Positions 33,621 to 41,752 of a stretch of 64,000 nucleotides of DNA are shown one piece after another. The DNA comes from CAIMFV01 sp040757715. GTDB taxonomy: Bacteria; Pseudomonadota; Alphaproteobacteria; Caulobacterales; Caulobacteraceae. The notes below the pieces were generated by a model. That model saw only the letters and a list, made by a program, of their open reading frames with translations, did not search any database and was not told where the DNA came from. The translations under genes were made by a program, and so were the position numbers. The stretch lies in assembly GCA_040757715.1 (NCBI GenBank), contig JBFLWS010000002.1, forward strand, positions 1 through 64,000, given 5' to 3'. Numbering within the stretch: the stretch's first letter is position 1; each line of letters begins with the position of its first letter.

Positions 33621-33648
33621 AGAGGCCAGGCGTCGCCGCCTGGCCTCT
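33621..33648. terminator. Bidirectional hairpin terminator
   Basis: AGAGGCCAGGC (33621-33631) pairs perfectly with GCCTGGCCTCT (33638-33648) over a six-base loop. It lies exactly between the convergent crotonase operon and the TauD-type gene. The following ATCATTT gives a short T-rich tail on the plus strand. Confidence 0.7.
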
Positions 33649-33673
33649 ATCATTTCAGCCATAAGGCGCAGCG

Positions 33674-34636
33674 TCAGTCCGGCAGCCTTTCGCGATAGCT
33701 GGCGGCGTCGAGACTGGCGTCGAGATAGCGGCCAAGCCGGTAGTCGCCGCTGATGGTGGTGCGTCGCGCGCCGCGGCTGACGCCTTCAGGAATGCCGCAG
33801 GCCATGTGCACCGTGGCCCAATTGTCCCACGCCACCACGTCGTTGGCGGCCCACTTGTGGAAATAGGCGTAGCGTTCGTCGGTGAGCACGTCGCCCAGCT
33901 CGGTGAGCAGGTCCGCGCTCTCGCTCTCATCGACGCCGAGCACATAACGCGCATGCATGGGCGAGAGGTTGAGAATCTTGCGCCCGGTCTCCGGCAGGGT
34001 GATCACCAGCGGGTGCACCACCGCCGGGAAAGCCGCGTCGTACTTCTCGAGCGAAGCGAGCTGTTCGGCGGACCGGTTCACCGACTTGACGTCCCATGGA
34101 TAGCCGAAGGGGTTCTTCTCCTGGGCGCCCTGGAACTTGTAGACCACGTCGAGCCCTTCGATCCGCGCCCGCAGGGCCGGCGACAGGCGATCATAGGCCT
34201 GGCCGCCGTAGATCCAGCCGGTGACGCCGCCCTCGCGCGCCGGCATGGTGCTGCGCAGGCATGCGCCACGGACGATCTCTGGCACGAAAGCTTGGTCCCA
34301 GTGCCAGCCGAGCCAGTGGTTCAGCCGCTTGCCGTCCACCTCATAGGTGTTGGCGGGGTTTTTCGCCGGATCGAAGTCCAGCATCATCATGTAGGGGTTT
34401 TCGTTGGAGTTGAGCTTCTTGGTCACCGCCGGCTGCGGTTCGCCAAAGCAATGCGACAGGCGCATATGGGCGTCGTTGTCGGGAATGCCTTCGCGCACCA
34501 ACACGATGCCGTTCTCGACAAAGGCTGTGTGAATCGCCGCCTGCACTTCTGGCGACAAGTCTTGCGTAAAGTCGACGCTCCGAATCTCGCAACCAAAAGG
34601 TTCGAGCTTGATGACCTCTGGAAGACTGGCGGTCAT
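33674..34636 (-). CDS. TauD/TfdA-family Fe(II)/2-oxoglutarate dioxygenase
   Basis: 320 residues from ATG 34636 (a further in-frame ATG is five codons upstream). The iron triad is H112 and D114 in GWHWDQAF and the distal H277 in WATVHMACG. The 2-oxoglutarate-binding arginine is R291 or R292 in RRTTISGDY. This group hydroxylates sulfonates, aryloxyalkanoates, carnitine precursors or other acids next to a heteroatom. Its target is unknown. No taurine or alkanesulfonate transporter is near. It is separated from the next leftward gene group by its own upstream region. Confidence 0.87.
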   Translation of the reverse strand: MTASLPEVIKLEPFGCEIRSVDFTQDLSPEVQAAIHTAFVENGIVLVREGIPDNDAHMRLSHCFGEPQPAVTKKLNSNENPYMMMLDFDPAKNPANTYEVDGKRLNHWLGWHWDQAFVPEIVRGACLRSTMPAREGGVTGWIYGGQAYDRLSPALRARIEGLDVVYKFQGAQEKNPFGYPWDVKSVNRSAEQLASLEKYDAAFPAVVHPLVITLPETGRKILNLSPMHARYVLGVDESESADLLTELGDVLTDERYAYFHKWAANDVVAWDNWATVHMACGIPEGVSRGARRTTISGDYRLGRYLDASLDAASYRERLPD

Positions 34637-34764
34637 GCTCCCTATCTCCATTAGACTTGGGCCGCGAGGGCCGTGTTTATGGAGTTAGAATTTGCCTTTT
34701 GACCGCGTTCAGCGAGTGTCTATAGCGTCATAATGATAGAGTAATCGGACAGAGAGGCGGCGGC

Positions 34765-35759
34765 CTACTTCCCCGGCTCCAGCGGCGCCAGGCTGAGCAC
34801 GAAACGGCGCAGGAGTTGCCACATGAGCTGGCCCTCCGCGTAGTCGAGACCAGCCTCCATGGCCGTCTCCGCCGCCTTGGACGCCGCGGCCAGCTCCACC
34901 AGATGCTCGCGCCCAACCGCTGTGAGCTCCACAGTGGCCGCCGCGCCAGCGCCGTCGATGTTGATCAGCCCAAGCCGTACCAGCTTAGCGAGGCTCGCAC
35001 GGTTGTGGCGCTTGCCAGTGAAGCGGAAGATGTCATTGAGCCGCCCCACCGTGCGGCCTTCGCGACCGCCGATGATGTTGAGCCGCCAGTAGTCGTGCTC
35101 GTTGAGCCCGCGCGCCTTCAGGGCGGGGGCCAAGCGGTTCAGCATGTGCTGGTGCGCCACGCCGAGCAGCAGATTGAGCTCGTTGGTGTCCACCAGCGCC
35201 TCCTCGCCCTCGGGCGGATGGTCGAGCTTGGCCTTGGCGGCGGTCTTTTGAAGGGCAAGGGCGTACTTGCCGGCATGGAACGCCAGCACCGGCCGCTGGA
35301 AACGCTCGAAGGTCTTCACCTCACCGACGATGATCATGTGATCACCGCCCTCATAGCGATGGGCGATCTGACACTCGAACCGCGCCGCGCAGGCCTCGAT
35401 CAGGGGCGCGCCGCCCAGACCCCGCGACAGTTGCAGACCGGCGAACCGGTCCACATCCCGGCGGGAGAAGGTGTTGGCGAGCTGCTCCTGATGCGCCGCC
35501 AGGATATGCACGGCGAAGGTCTCCGCCTGCATGAACACCGGCAAGTTGGCCGAGGTCTTGGCGATGCTCCACAGCACCATGGGCGGGTCGAGCGAGACCG
35601 AATTGAAGCTGTTGGCCGTCAGACCCACGTCCCGCCGTCTGGGCTGCGGGTGGTGATGATGGTGACCCCGGTGGTGAAGGCGCCCAGGGCCGAACGGAAC
35701 GCCCTCACGTCGAGCACGGGGACATCCAGCCCAGGCGCATCTAGTACGGGCGCGCTCAC
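34765..35759 (-). pseudogene. C1-type flavin reductase with C-terminal MarR domain, frameshifted near 35633
   Basis: Two frames make one protein. From GTG 35759 (overlapping the amidohydrolase stop as GTGA) the first frame encodes FRSALGAFTTGVTIITT, the start of a flavin reductase domain, up to TRSPDG. The frame then hits a stop. The second frame carries on from GLTANSFNSVSLDPP to the end. The span is one base short of a multiple of three: GGC-GGG-AC on the minus strand should read GGC-nGG-GAC, so a base is missing near 35633. Restored, it has about 331 residues: flavin reductase (about 20-180) plus a MarR-like winged helix (about 205-325). This is the layout of the Acinetobacter p-hydroxyphenylacetate hydroxylase reductase C1. 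A GTG at 35628 could still give a 287-residue truncated product. Confidence 0.75.
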
Positions 35760-36859
35760 GCCGCGGCCATGAACTCAGGGCGGCGCAGACGGAACAGGCG
35801 CGCCGCAGTGCCGCCGACGATGTCGGCCTTCTCCCGCTCGGAAATGTCCACGCCGTCGAACAGCTTGTTCAGCACCTCCATGGAGTGCGGGAAGGTGCCT
35901 TCCATGTGCGGATAGTCGGTAGCCCACAACAGGGTCTGGTGGCCCAGGGTTTTGCGCGACAGCACGCAGGCGCGATCGGTCTGGAAGGCGCACTTCACCT
36001 GCGCGGCGACGATCTCGCTCGGCAGACGCGACAGCTTTGGATGCACATAGACCTGGTGGGCGTGGTAGGTTTCGTCCATGCGCTCGGCCACCCCCGCCAG
36101 CCAGGAGGCGCCGGATTCGATGAAGCACACCTGCGCCTTGGGATTGCGGTCCAAAAGCCCGCCGGCGGTCATCAGGGTGATGGTGGAGGCCGCGTCCCAC
36201 ATCTGGCGCGTATAGTTGTAGATGGCCCCGCCAGGGCCCCGCTCGAACACCAGGTTCTTCAGGCCCGTGGAGGTGTGCAGGCAGAAAGGAATGCCGAGCT
36301 CGCCGGCAAGCGCGAACACCGGATCCCACCGATCGCTATTGTAGCCCGGGACGCCCTCGGGGGTCACGGCGGGCAGCATGGCGGCGGTGAAGCCGATCTG
36401 CGCGGCGCGCTTCAGTTCCGCCACGGTGTTGGAGAGGTTCTGCACCGGCAGAAGCGCGGTAGGCACGAACTTGTCGAGGTGCTCCCTGAAGTAGCCCCAC
36501 ATCCAGTCGTTATGGATTTCCGCGGTGGCGAGTTCGGCTTCCGGATCCTCCACATGGTGCGCCGCGAGGGCGATGGAGGGGAAGATCAGCTCGGCGTCGA
36601 TGCCGTCCGCCGCCATGTCCTCAAAGCGGCCGTTGATGTCGCGCGCGCCCTTGCGGGAGATGCGGATCACGTCTTCCTCGCCCTTGGTAGGCAGCTTCAT
36701 GCGGTGCACCACCGTGTCGCCGCACATGGACAGGTGATAGCCGTCCTTTTGCTCCACATGCAGAGCGAACTTCTTCATGCCGGCCGGCAGCTTGGACAGA
36801 TAAAGATCGCTGGGCTCGACCACGTGAGCATCGCAGCTGAAAGTGAACGGACGCGCCAT
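35756..36859 (-). CDS. Amidohydrolase family 2 protein (PF04909)
   Basis: 367 residues from ATG 36859, five bases after GGGAGAG. A metal-dependent TIM-barrel hydrolase or decarboxylase: DAHVVEPSDLY at the N-terminus is the variant metal-binding motif of this family, with FCLHTS (metal histidine), FIESGASWLAG and the metal aspartate in WATDYPHMEGT near residue 325. Relatives include ACMS and gamma-resorcylate decarboxylases and many meta-cleavage hydrolases. Coupled by GTGA to the flavin reductase gene, it likely belongs to the same aromatic or CoA-independent ring step. Substrate unknown. Confidence 0.85.
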   Translation of the reverse strand: MARPFTFSCDAHVVEPSDLYLSKLPAGMKKFALHVEQKDGYHLSMCGDTVVHRMKLPTKGEEDVIRISRKGARDINGRFEDMAADGIDAELIFPSIALAAHHVEDPEAELATAEIHNDWMWGYFREHLDKFVPTALLPVQNLSNTVAELKRAAQIGFTAAMLPAVTPEGVPGYNSDRWDPVFALAGELGIPFCLHTSTGLKNLVFERGPGGAIYNYTRQMWDAASTITLMTAGGLLDRNPKAQVCFIESGASWLAGVAERMDETYHAHQVYVHPKLSRLPSEIVAAQVKCAFQTDRACVLSRKTLGHQTLLWATDYPHMEGTFPHSMEVLNKLFDGVDISEREKADIVGGTAARLFRLRRPEFMAAA

Positions 36860-36918
36860 GCTTTCTCTCCCATAAGGCCAGCGCACACCGACGTCGGCCA
36901 AATTTCAATCCAGTTCAA

Positions 36919-36961
36919 TTATATAACCAATTCTCACTGCGCGTTCGATTTTTCGAGCGCA
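36919..36961 (-). promoter_or_regulatory. Possible promoter and hairpin upstream of the amidohydrolase operon
   Basis: On the minus strand a perfect TATAAT lies at 36924-36919, about 60 bases before the amidohydrolase start, without a good -35. Upstream of it, GCGTTCGA (36942-36949) pairs with TCGAGCGC (36954-36961) with one wobble. The hairpin may be an operator, or a weak terminator for the upstream thioesterase gene. Confidence 0.3.
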
Positions 36962-36989
36962 ACATCGCACCTGCGCTGATTGCGACGCG

Positions 36990-37496
36990 TTAGCGGTTCT
37001 GAGCCTCAAGCCAGGCCTTGTGGTCCTCGAAGTGCGTCGGACGGCGCTCGATGAACAGGCCGCTGGCCCGAGCCAACGCCGCGCCGGTGGAGACGAGGGT
37101 CATTTCTCCCCGCAAACGCCATTTGCGCCCTTCGTGCTCGTCGACCCAGGCCTTGATCTCGACCACGGTGAGGATGGGTACGGGCTTGATGAAGTCCACT
37201 TCCAACCGTCCGGTCACCGTGTAAGCGCGATTGAGCGGCCCCACATGTCCGAGCGCCTCGTCAAAAGCGAGCGCGGTCCAGCCGCCGTGGGCGACCTGCG
37301 GTCCGCCCTCGTATTCCGCCGGACAAACGAGCCGCATCACCAGTCCCTGGCGATCGCTGGGCGTCACCGACTGAACGCCCGCGCGGCAGCGTCCGGCGGG
37401 ACGGCAGGCATAGCAGAGCATGATCTCGCCCGGCTCCAGAAAGCGCGCGGCATCAGCGTCGAGGCCGGTCATGTGGGGTAAGGGCTGGTTCGTCAT
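36990..37496 (-). CDS. PaaI-like hotdog thioesterase
   Basis: 168 residues from ATG 37496. A hotdog-fold acyl-CoA thioesterase: GGPQVAHGGWTALAFDEALG is the catalytic helix region, where the HGG turn and the aspartate of ALAFDEALG are typical of PaaI proteins, and VTGRLEVDFIKPVPI is the central strand pair. A cysteine-rich segment near the N-terminus (LCYACRPAGRCRAG) is unusual and could bind a metal. Such enzymes release CoA from stalled intermediates. Confidence 0.75.
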   Translation of the reverse strand: MTNQPLPHMTGLDADAARFLEPGEIMLCYACRPAGRCRAGVQSVTPSDRQGLVMRLVCPAEYEGGPQVAHGGWTALAFDEALGHVGPLNRAYTVTGRLEVDFIKPVPILTVVEIKAWVDEHEGRKWRLRGEMTLVSTGAALARASGLFIERRPTHFEDHKAWLEAQNR

Positions 37497-37548
37497 CGGC
37501 GATCCGTTTCGGCGGCGGCTCAGCGACTGAAATTGACCCGCGGCGCTC

Positions 37549-37580
37549 AAAAAGAAGGCCGCCCCGGTATGGGGCGGCCG
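37549..37580 (-). terminator. Rho-independent terminator of the second TonB receptor
   Basis: On the minus strand GGCCGCCCC-ATACC-GGGGCGGCC forms a nine-base-pair hairpin, followed at once by TTCTTTTT. It lies 40 bases after the stop of the receptor gene at 37619 and separates it from the thioesterase gene. Confidence 0.85.
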
Positions 37581-37618
37581 AAGGCGTTGCGCTCCTGGGA
37601 GGATCGGAACGCAGTTGG

Positions 37619-39967
37619 TTACCAGTGGTAGGTCAGGTTGACGCCGAAGGTGAGCGGCGGACCATATTCGTTCTGGTCCACGCCCAGAGCCGCCGACAGC
37701 AGCTGCTGGTTGGTGACATAGAGCTTGTCGCCAAGGTTCTTCACCCAAACCGACAGGTCGACATTGCTGTTGCGGACATGAGTCCAGTCGATCTTCAAGT
37801 TGACGACGCCGAAGGCCGGAAGATGCGCCACCGGGAAGCCGGCCAGGGTCTGGGACGAGCGCCAGGAATAGTCCACTTCGCCGGCGATCTTGCCGATCGA
37901 TTCATTCAGCGGCAGCGTGTAGCGGGCGGACGCCGAGATCGTGGTCTTGGAGCTGCCCGGCACCGGTTGAGATCCCAGCGAGGTGAAAACAGGCACGGGC
38001 GAGGCCAAAGTGCCGGTGTATCCGGAGATGAACTGCGCCGAGGATTTGAACTTGGCGTCGGCCAGACCGTACGAGAAGGACAGTTGCAGATCGCGGGTCG
38101 GGTTCAAAGCGGCTTCCAGCTCGCCGCCATTGATGGTGGCGCCTTCATGCACGTTCTCCACGACCTGCACGGCGTTGCCGAAGTAGGGCACCACCGGCGC
38201 CACGGTCGGATTGCCATAGTCGGCGTGATAGATCGCCAAGTTCAGGCGGCCCGGCGCCTCGCCGAGCGTGAATTGCGACTTCATCCCGCCTTCCACGTCG
38301 GTGATGGTCTCAGCCCCATAAGCCGCGCTGCCCGGCGCATAGCTGGTGGGATTGAACCCGCCGGCCTTGTAGCCACGCCGCGAGGCCACGTAGAGCATCA
38401 ACTTGTCGGTGTAGTGATAATCCAAGCCGATCGTCCAGTTCGGAGCCGAGAAGGTCTTGGACAGGCTGCGAACGCAGGGGGCGCCGGGCGCAATACCGGG
38501 GAATTCGCAGGACGGCACAAAGATGCCGGACGGAATATTGGTCCCGATGTCGGTAGCGCTCTGCTGCTTGTGATCCCAGCTGTAGCGGTAGCCGGCGGTG
38601 AACTCGAGGCCCTTGAGGATTTCGTCGAGCTTGTAGGTGCCTTGCGCGAAAAGCGCGGTCGAGTCGGTCTTGCTGGTGGAATTGAGCTGGTTGGTGATCA
38701 GCGGCTTGAGGATGGTGTTGCCGTTCTGCGCCGTCTCATCCTGGTGGGCGTAGTAGGCGCCCAAGATCCAATCCAGCCGGTTGGCGAAGGAGCGGCCCTG
38801 CAACTGCAGTTCGTCGCTGAGCTGATCCTGGGTGTCGCGGAAATCATCCATCAAGAGCAGGGTCGGCTCGTTCGCCTGGCTCAGCAGCCACTTGGTGCGC
38901 TGATGCTGGTAGCCCAGCACGTTCTTCAGCGAGAGATCATCCGACAGCTTGTAGCTGGTGATGTTGGAGATCGTATAGACGTCGAGCGTGATCGGGTTGG
39001 TGATCGGCGACGACACCTTGCGCGGGCCCCAAGCCTGCTGATTGGCCAGCTGAGTCGCCAGCGGGACCGGCACCAAGGCGAAATAGTCGGCGTTGGAGAT
39101 CAGGGCCGGGAACGGATTGACGAAACCGTTGTAGATACCCTTGGCAATGGCGCTGAAATTGGTCGGGATCAGCGCCGTGCCGTTCTGATGGGCGTGATAG
39201 CCGTCGAGCATCAGGCTGTTGGTCAGCTTTTCAGTGGGGCGATACTCGACCTGGATGCGACCGGATTGATAATTCTGGCTGTCGAGCTTCGCGCCGGAGA
39301 CGTTCTTGATATAGCCGTCATGCGCCGAGAGGCGGGTAGACAGGCGCACGTCGAGATTGTCCGCAAGCGCCCCATTCACCGCCGCCGTCAGCTGGCGCTG
39401 ATTGTAGTTGCCGCCTTCCAGCTGGGCGAAACCTTCGTTGCGGTGAGTCGGACGCTGGGGCGTGAACAGGATGGCGCCGCCGTCGCTGTTCTTGCCGAAC
39501 AGGGTGCCTTGCGGACCGCGCAGAACCTGGACGCTGGCCAGGTCATAGAATTCGTTGGCCATCTGGCGGGTGTTCAGCAGCGGCACTTCATTGAAGTAGG
39601 AGGCCACTGAAGGGTCGGCGTTGGTGCCGGGCGCCGTGGTGGAAAGACCGCGAAGAACGAACGACGGCTCGGCGCCGAGGAAGTAGGCGCCATTGTTCTC
39701 CTGCAGAGACGGCACGTGGTATTGCAGATCGGCCGCGCTCACCACCGCCTTTTGCTCCAGCGCCGCTGCGCCGAGGGCGGTCACGGCCAGGGGAACTTTC
39801 TGGACGGTTTCTTCGCGCTTGCGGGCAGTGATGACGACTTCAGTCGCAGTGGCCCCAGCGCTGGCGGCGGCAGCGGTCGCGTCCGCAGCAAAAGCGCCGC
39901 ATGGCGCAGCCAACCCGAAGATGGTCGTGGCCAGCAGCAGGCTTTGGTAGGTTTGATTTCGACGCAT
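37619..39967 (-). CDS. TonB-dependent receptor (substrate importer, no STN domain)
   Basis: 782 residues from ATG 39967, eight bases after GGGGAGG. Signal peptide (about 1-28), TonB-box-like TEVVITARKREETVQKVPLA, plug domain (LQYHVPSL...FVLRGLST, GPQGTLFGKNSDGGAI) and a barrel ending in LTYHW. The plug motif VLRGPQGTLFGKNSDGG is typical of the sphingomonad/Caulobacter class that imports complex organic nutrients. With no STN domain it does not signal. Just upstream lie ALDH, GMC oxidase and LhgO-like genes on the same strand, so it may import the substrate they oxidise. Confidence 0.9.
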   Translation of the reverse strand: MRRNQTYQSLLLATTIFGLAAPCGAFAADATAAAASAGATATEVVITARKREETVQKVPLAVTALGAAALEQKAVVSAADLQYHVPSLQENNGAYFLGAEPSFVLRGLSTTAPGTNADPSVASYFNEVPLLNTRQMANEFYDLASVQVLRGPQGTLFGKNSDGGAILFTPQRPTHRNEGFAQLEGGNYNQRQLTAAVNGALADNLDVRLSTRLSAHDGYIKNVSGAKLDSQNYQSGRIQVEYRPTEKLTNSLMLDGYHAHQNGTALIPTNFSAIAKGIYNGFVNPFPALISNADYFALVPVPLATQLANQQAWGPRKVSSPITNPITLDVYTISNITSYKLSDDLSLKNVLGYQHQRTKWLLSQANEPTLLLMDDFRDTQDQLSDELQLQGRSFANRLDWILGAYYAHQDETAQNGNTILKPLITNQLNSTSKTDSTALFAQGTYKLDEILKGLEFTAGYRYSWDHKQQSATDIGTNIPSGIFVPSCEFPGIAPGAPCVRSLSKTFSAPNWTIGLDYHYTDKLMLYVASRRGYKAGGFNPTSYAPGSAAYGAETITDVEGGMKSQFTLGEAPGRLNLAIYHADYGNPTVAPVVPYFGNAVQVVENVHEGATINGGELEAALNPTRDLQLSFSYGLADAKFKSSAQFISGYTGTLASPVPVFTSLGSQPVPGSSKTTISASARYTLPLNESIGKIAGEVDYSWRSSQTLAGFPVAHLPAFGVVNLKIDWTHVRNSNVDLSVWVKNLGDKLYVTNQQLLSAALGVDQNEYGPPLTFGVNLTYHW

Positions 39968-40301
39968 GGTTTGCACCTCCCCTGTTTTTTGGCTGCGGAT
40001 TATGTATGCCCGCAGCGCTTATTCATGGATGAACGCCGCATGCCGCGGGATGAGCGGCCTAAGCTAAACATTCGAGGGGACCATAACGCGACGGAAGTTG
40101 GTTGGCTTGGAATAGATGCGATGACTTGCTAGGCATCGCGGCTGCGATCTCCCCCAGGACGGGTCGATCGGCAATGGATTACCGCTTCAGGTCTCGCGCG
40201 AGCGCGATTTGACCAGATCGTCTTAAAGATCGGTGCGGTTTGTCCATTTCTTCATCTTGAATTGAACCGGCGGTAGGATGGTCAATCCAAGAGAATTGCG
40301 C
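39968..40301. other. Intergenic region, no gene seen
   Basis: These 334 bases separate the receptor from the aldehyde dehydrogenase gene on the same strand. They should hold the receptor promoter. I see no terminator, repeat or convincing short gene, and no clear operator. Confidence 0.4.
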
Positions 40302-41735
40302 CTATGCCTGCACCACTAGCTTCTCGTGCAGATAGGCCTGCAGCCCTTCGAGCCCCCCTTCCCGCCCGTAACCGCTCTCCTTCACGCCGCCGAAGGGCGT
40401 CTCCGGCGTGGAGACGGCGAAGGTGTTGATCCCCAGCATGCCCGTTTGCAAAGCGTCGGCGAGGTCGGCGGCGGTGCGGGTGTCGCGGGTGAAGGCATAT
40501 CCCGCGAGGCCCTGCGGCACGGCATTGGCCCGGGCGATCACCTCGTCAAAGGTCTTGAAGGACGTGATGGGCGCCACCGGGCCGAAGGTCTCATCGCACA
40601 ACAGCAAGGCGGCGTCGCCCATATCCGTGACCACGGTGGGTTGGAAGAAATAGCCGGTGTTGCCGATCCGCGCCCCGCCGGTGCGAACCTTGCCGCCTCT
40701 GGCCAGGGCGTCGGCCACCACTCGGTCCATGGCCTCCAGGCGACGCGCGTTGGCGAGAGGCCCCATGGTGGTGGACGGCTCGAGTCCATCGCCTACGATC
40801 GCCGCCTGGGCGCCCTTCACGAACCCCTCCACGAACCGGTCATAGACCGACTCCTGCACAAAGAACCGCGAGGGCGAGACGCACACCTGGCCGGCGTTGC
40901 GGTACTTGCCGGCCACGCAGGTCGCCACCGCCGCCTCAAGATCGGCATCCGCGAACACCAGCACCGGCGCGTTGCCGCCCAGCTCCATGGTCGCCCGCTT
41001 GGCCCCGTCTGCGGCCAGGCGCAGCAGGTGCTTGCCCACCGGGGTGGAGCCGGTGAAGGTGATCTTCTTGATCACGGGATCGCCGATGAGCCGGGCGGAC
41101 ACCTCCGCCGGCGCGCCGAACACCAGGTTGGCGACGCCGGGCGGCAGACCCGCATCGTGCAGGGCCTGTATGAGAGCTAAGGCCGTGCCGGGAGTCTCCT
41201 CGGCCGCCTTGAGCACGATGGAGCAGCCGGCGCCCAACGCACCGGCCAGCTTGCGCGCCGGCGTCAGGGCGGGGAAGTTCCAGGGCGTGAAGGCGGCGAC
41301 GGGCCCCACCGGCTCCATCAGCACCGTCTGCCGCACGCTCAGATCTCGTCCCGGCACCACCCGTCCATAGGTGCGTCGCCCCTCCTGACCGTACCAGTCG
41401 AATAGGTCCGCGGCGTGCAGGATTTCCGCCCGCGCCTCGGCCAGCACTTTACCTTGCTCCAGGGTCATGGTGCGGGCGATCGCGTCGATCCGCTCACGGA
41501 TCAGATCGGCCGCCTTGGCCATGAGCTTGGCCCGGTCATAGGCGTTCCAACGCTTCCACGCCGAAAAGCCGCGCGCCGCCGCCGCCAGGGCCTGATCAAG
41601 GTCGCCCGGCGTCGCGTGCGGCAACAGCGTCAAGGTCTGGCCAGTGGCGGGATTGATCACCGGCTCGCTCTCGCGGCCCACGCCGTCGAGGAACTGGCCG
41701 TCGATGTAGAGATAAAGCTGCGGATACATGGCCAT
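40302..41735 (-). CDS. NAD(P)-dependent aldehyde dehydrogenase, succinate-semialdehyde type
   Basis: 477 residues. Cofactor motif FTPWNFPALTPARKLAGAL, catalytic-base glutamate in MELGGNAPVLVF and nucleophilic cysteine in NAGQVCVSPSRFFV; the end FGGVKESGYGREGG is typical of succinate-semialdehyde dehydrogenase (GabD) and glycolaldehyde or aliphatic ALDH relatives. It would turn the aldehyde made by the preceding GMC oxidase into an acid. The pair is separated by 17 bases and is on the same strand as the receptor. Confidence 0.88.
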   Translation of the reverse strand: MAMYPQLYLYIDGQFLDGVGRESEPVINPATGQTLTLLPHATPGDLDQALAAAARGFSAWKRWNAYDRAKLMAKAADLIRERIDAIARTMTLEQGKVLAEARAEILHAADLFDWYGQEGRRTYGRVVPGRDLSVRQTVLMEPVGPVAAFTPWNFPALTPARKLAGALGAGCSIVLKAAEETPGTALALIQALHDAGLPPGVANLVFGAPAEVSARLIGDPVIKKITFTGSTPVGKHLLRLAADGAKRATMELGGNAPVLVFADADLEAAVATCVAGKYRNAGQVCVSPSRFFVQESVYDRFVEGFVKGAQAAIVGDGLEPSTTMGPLANARRLEAMDRVVADALARGGKVRTGGARIGNTGYFFQPTVVTDMGDAALLLCDETFGPVAPITSFKTFDEVIARANAVPQGLAGYAFTRDTRTAADLADALQTGMLGINTFAVSTPETPFGGVKESGYGREGGLEGLQAYLHEKLVVQA

Positions 41736-41752
41736 GCTCCAGATTTCAGACC

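Noticed and set aside
37625..39610. Very long open frame (661 codons) antisense to the second TonB receptor
   Set aside because: No recognisable domain, and the opposite strand encodes a complete receptor with signal peptide, plug and terminator.
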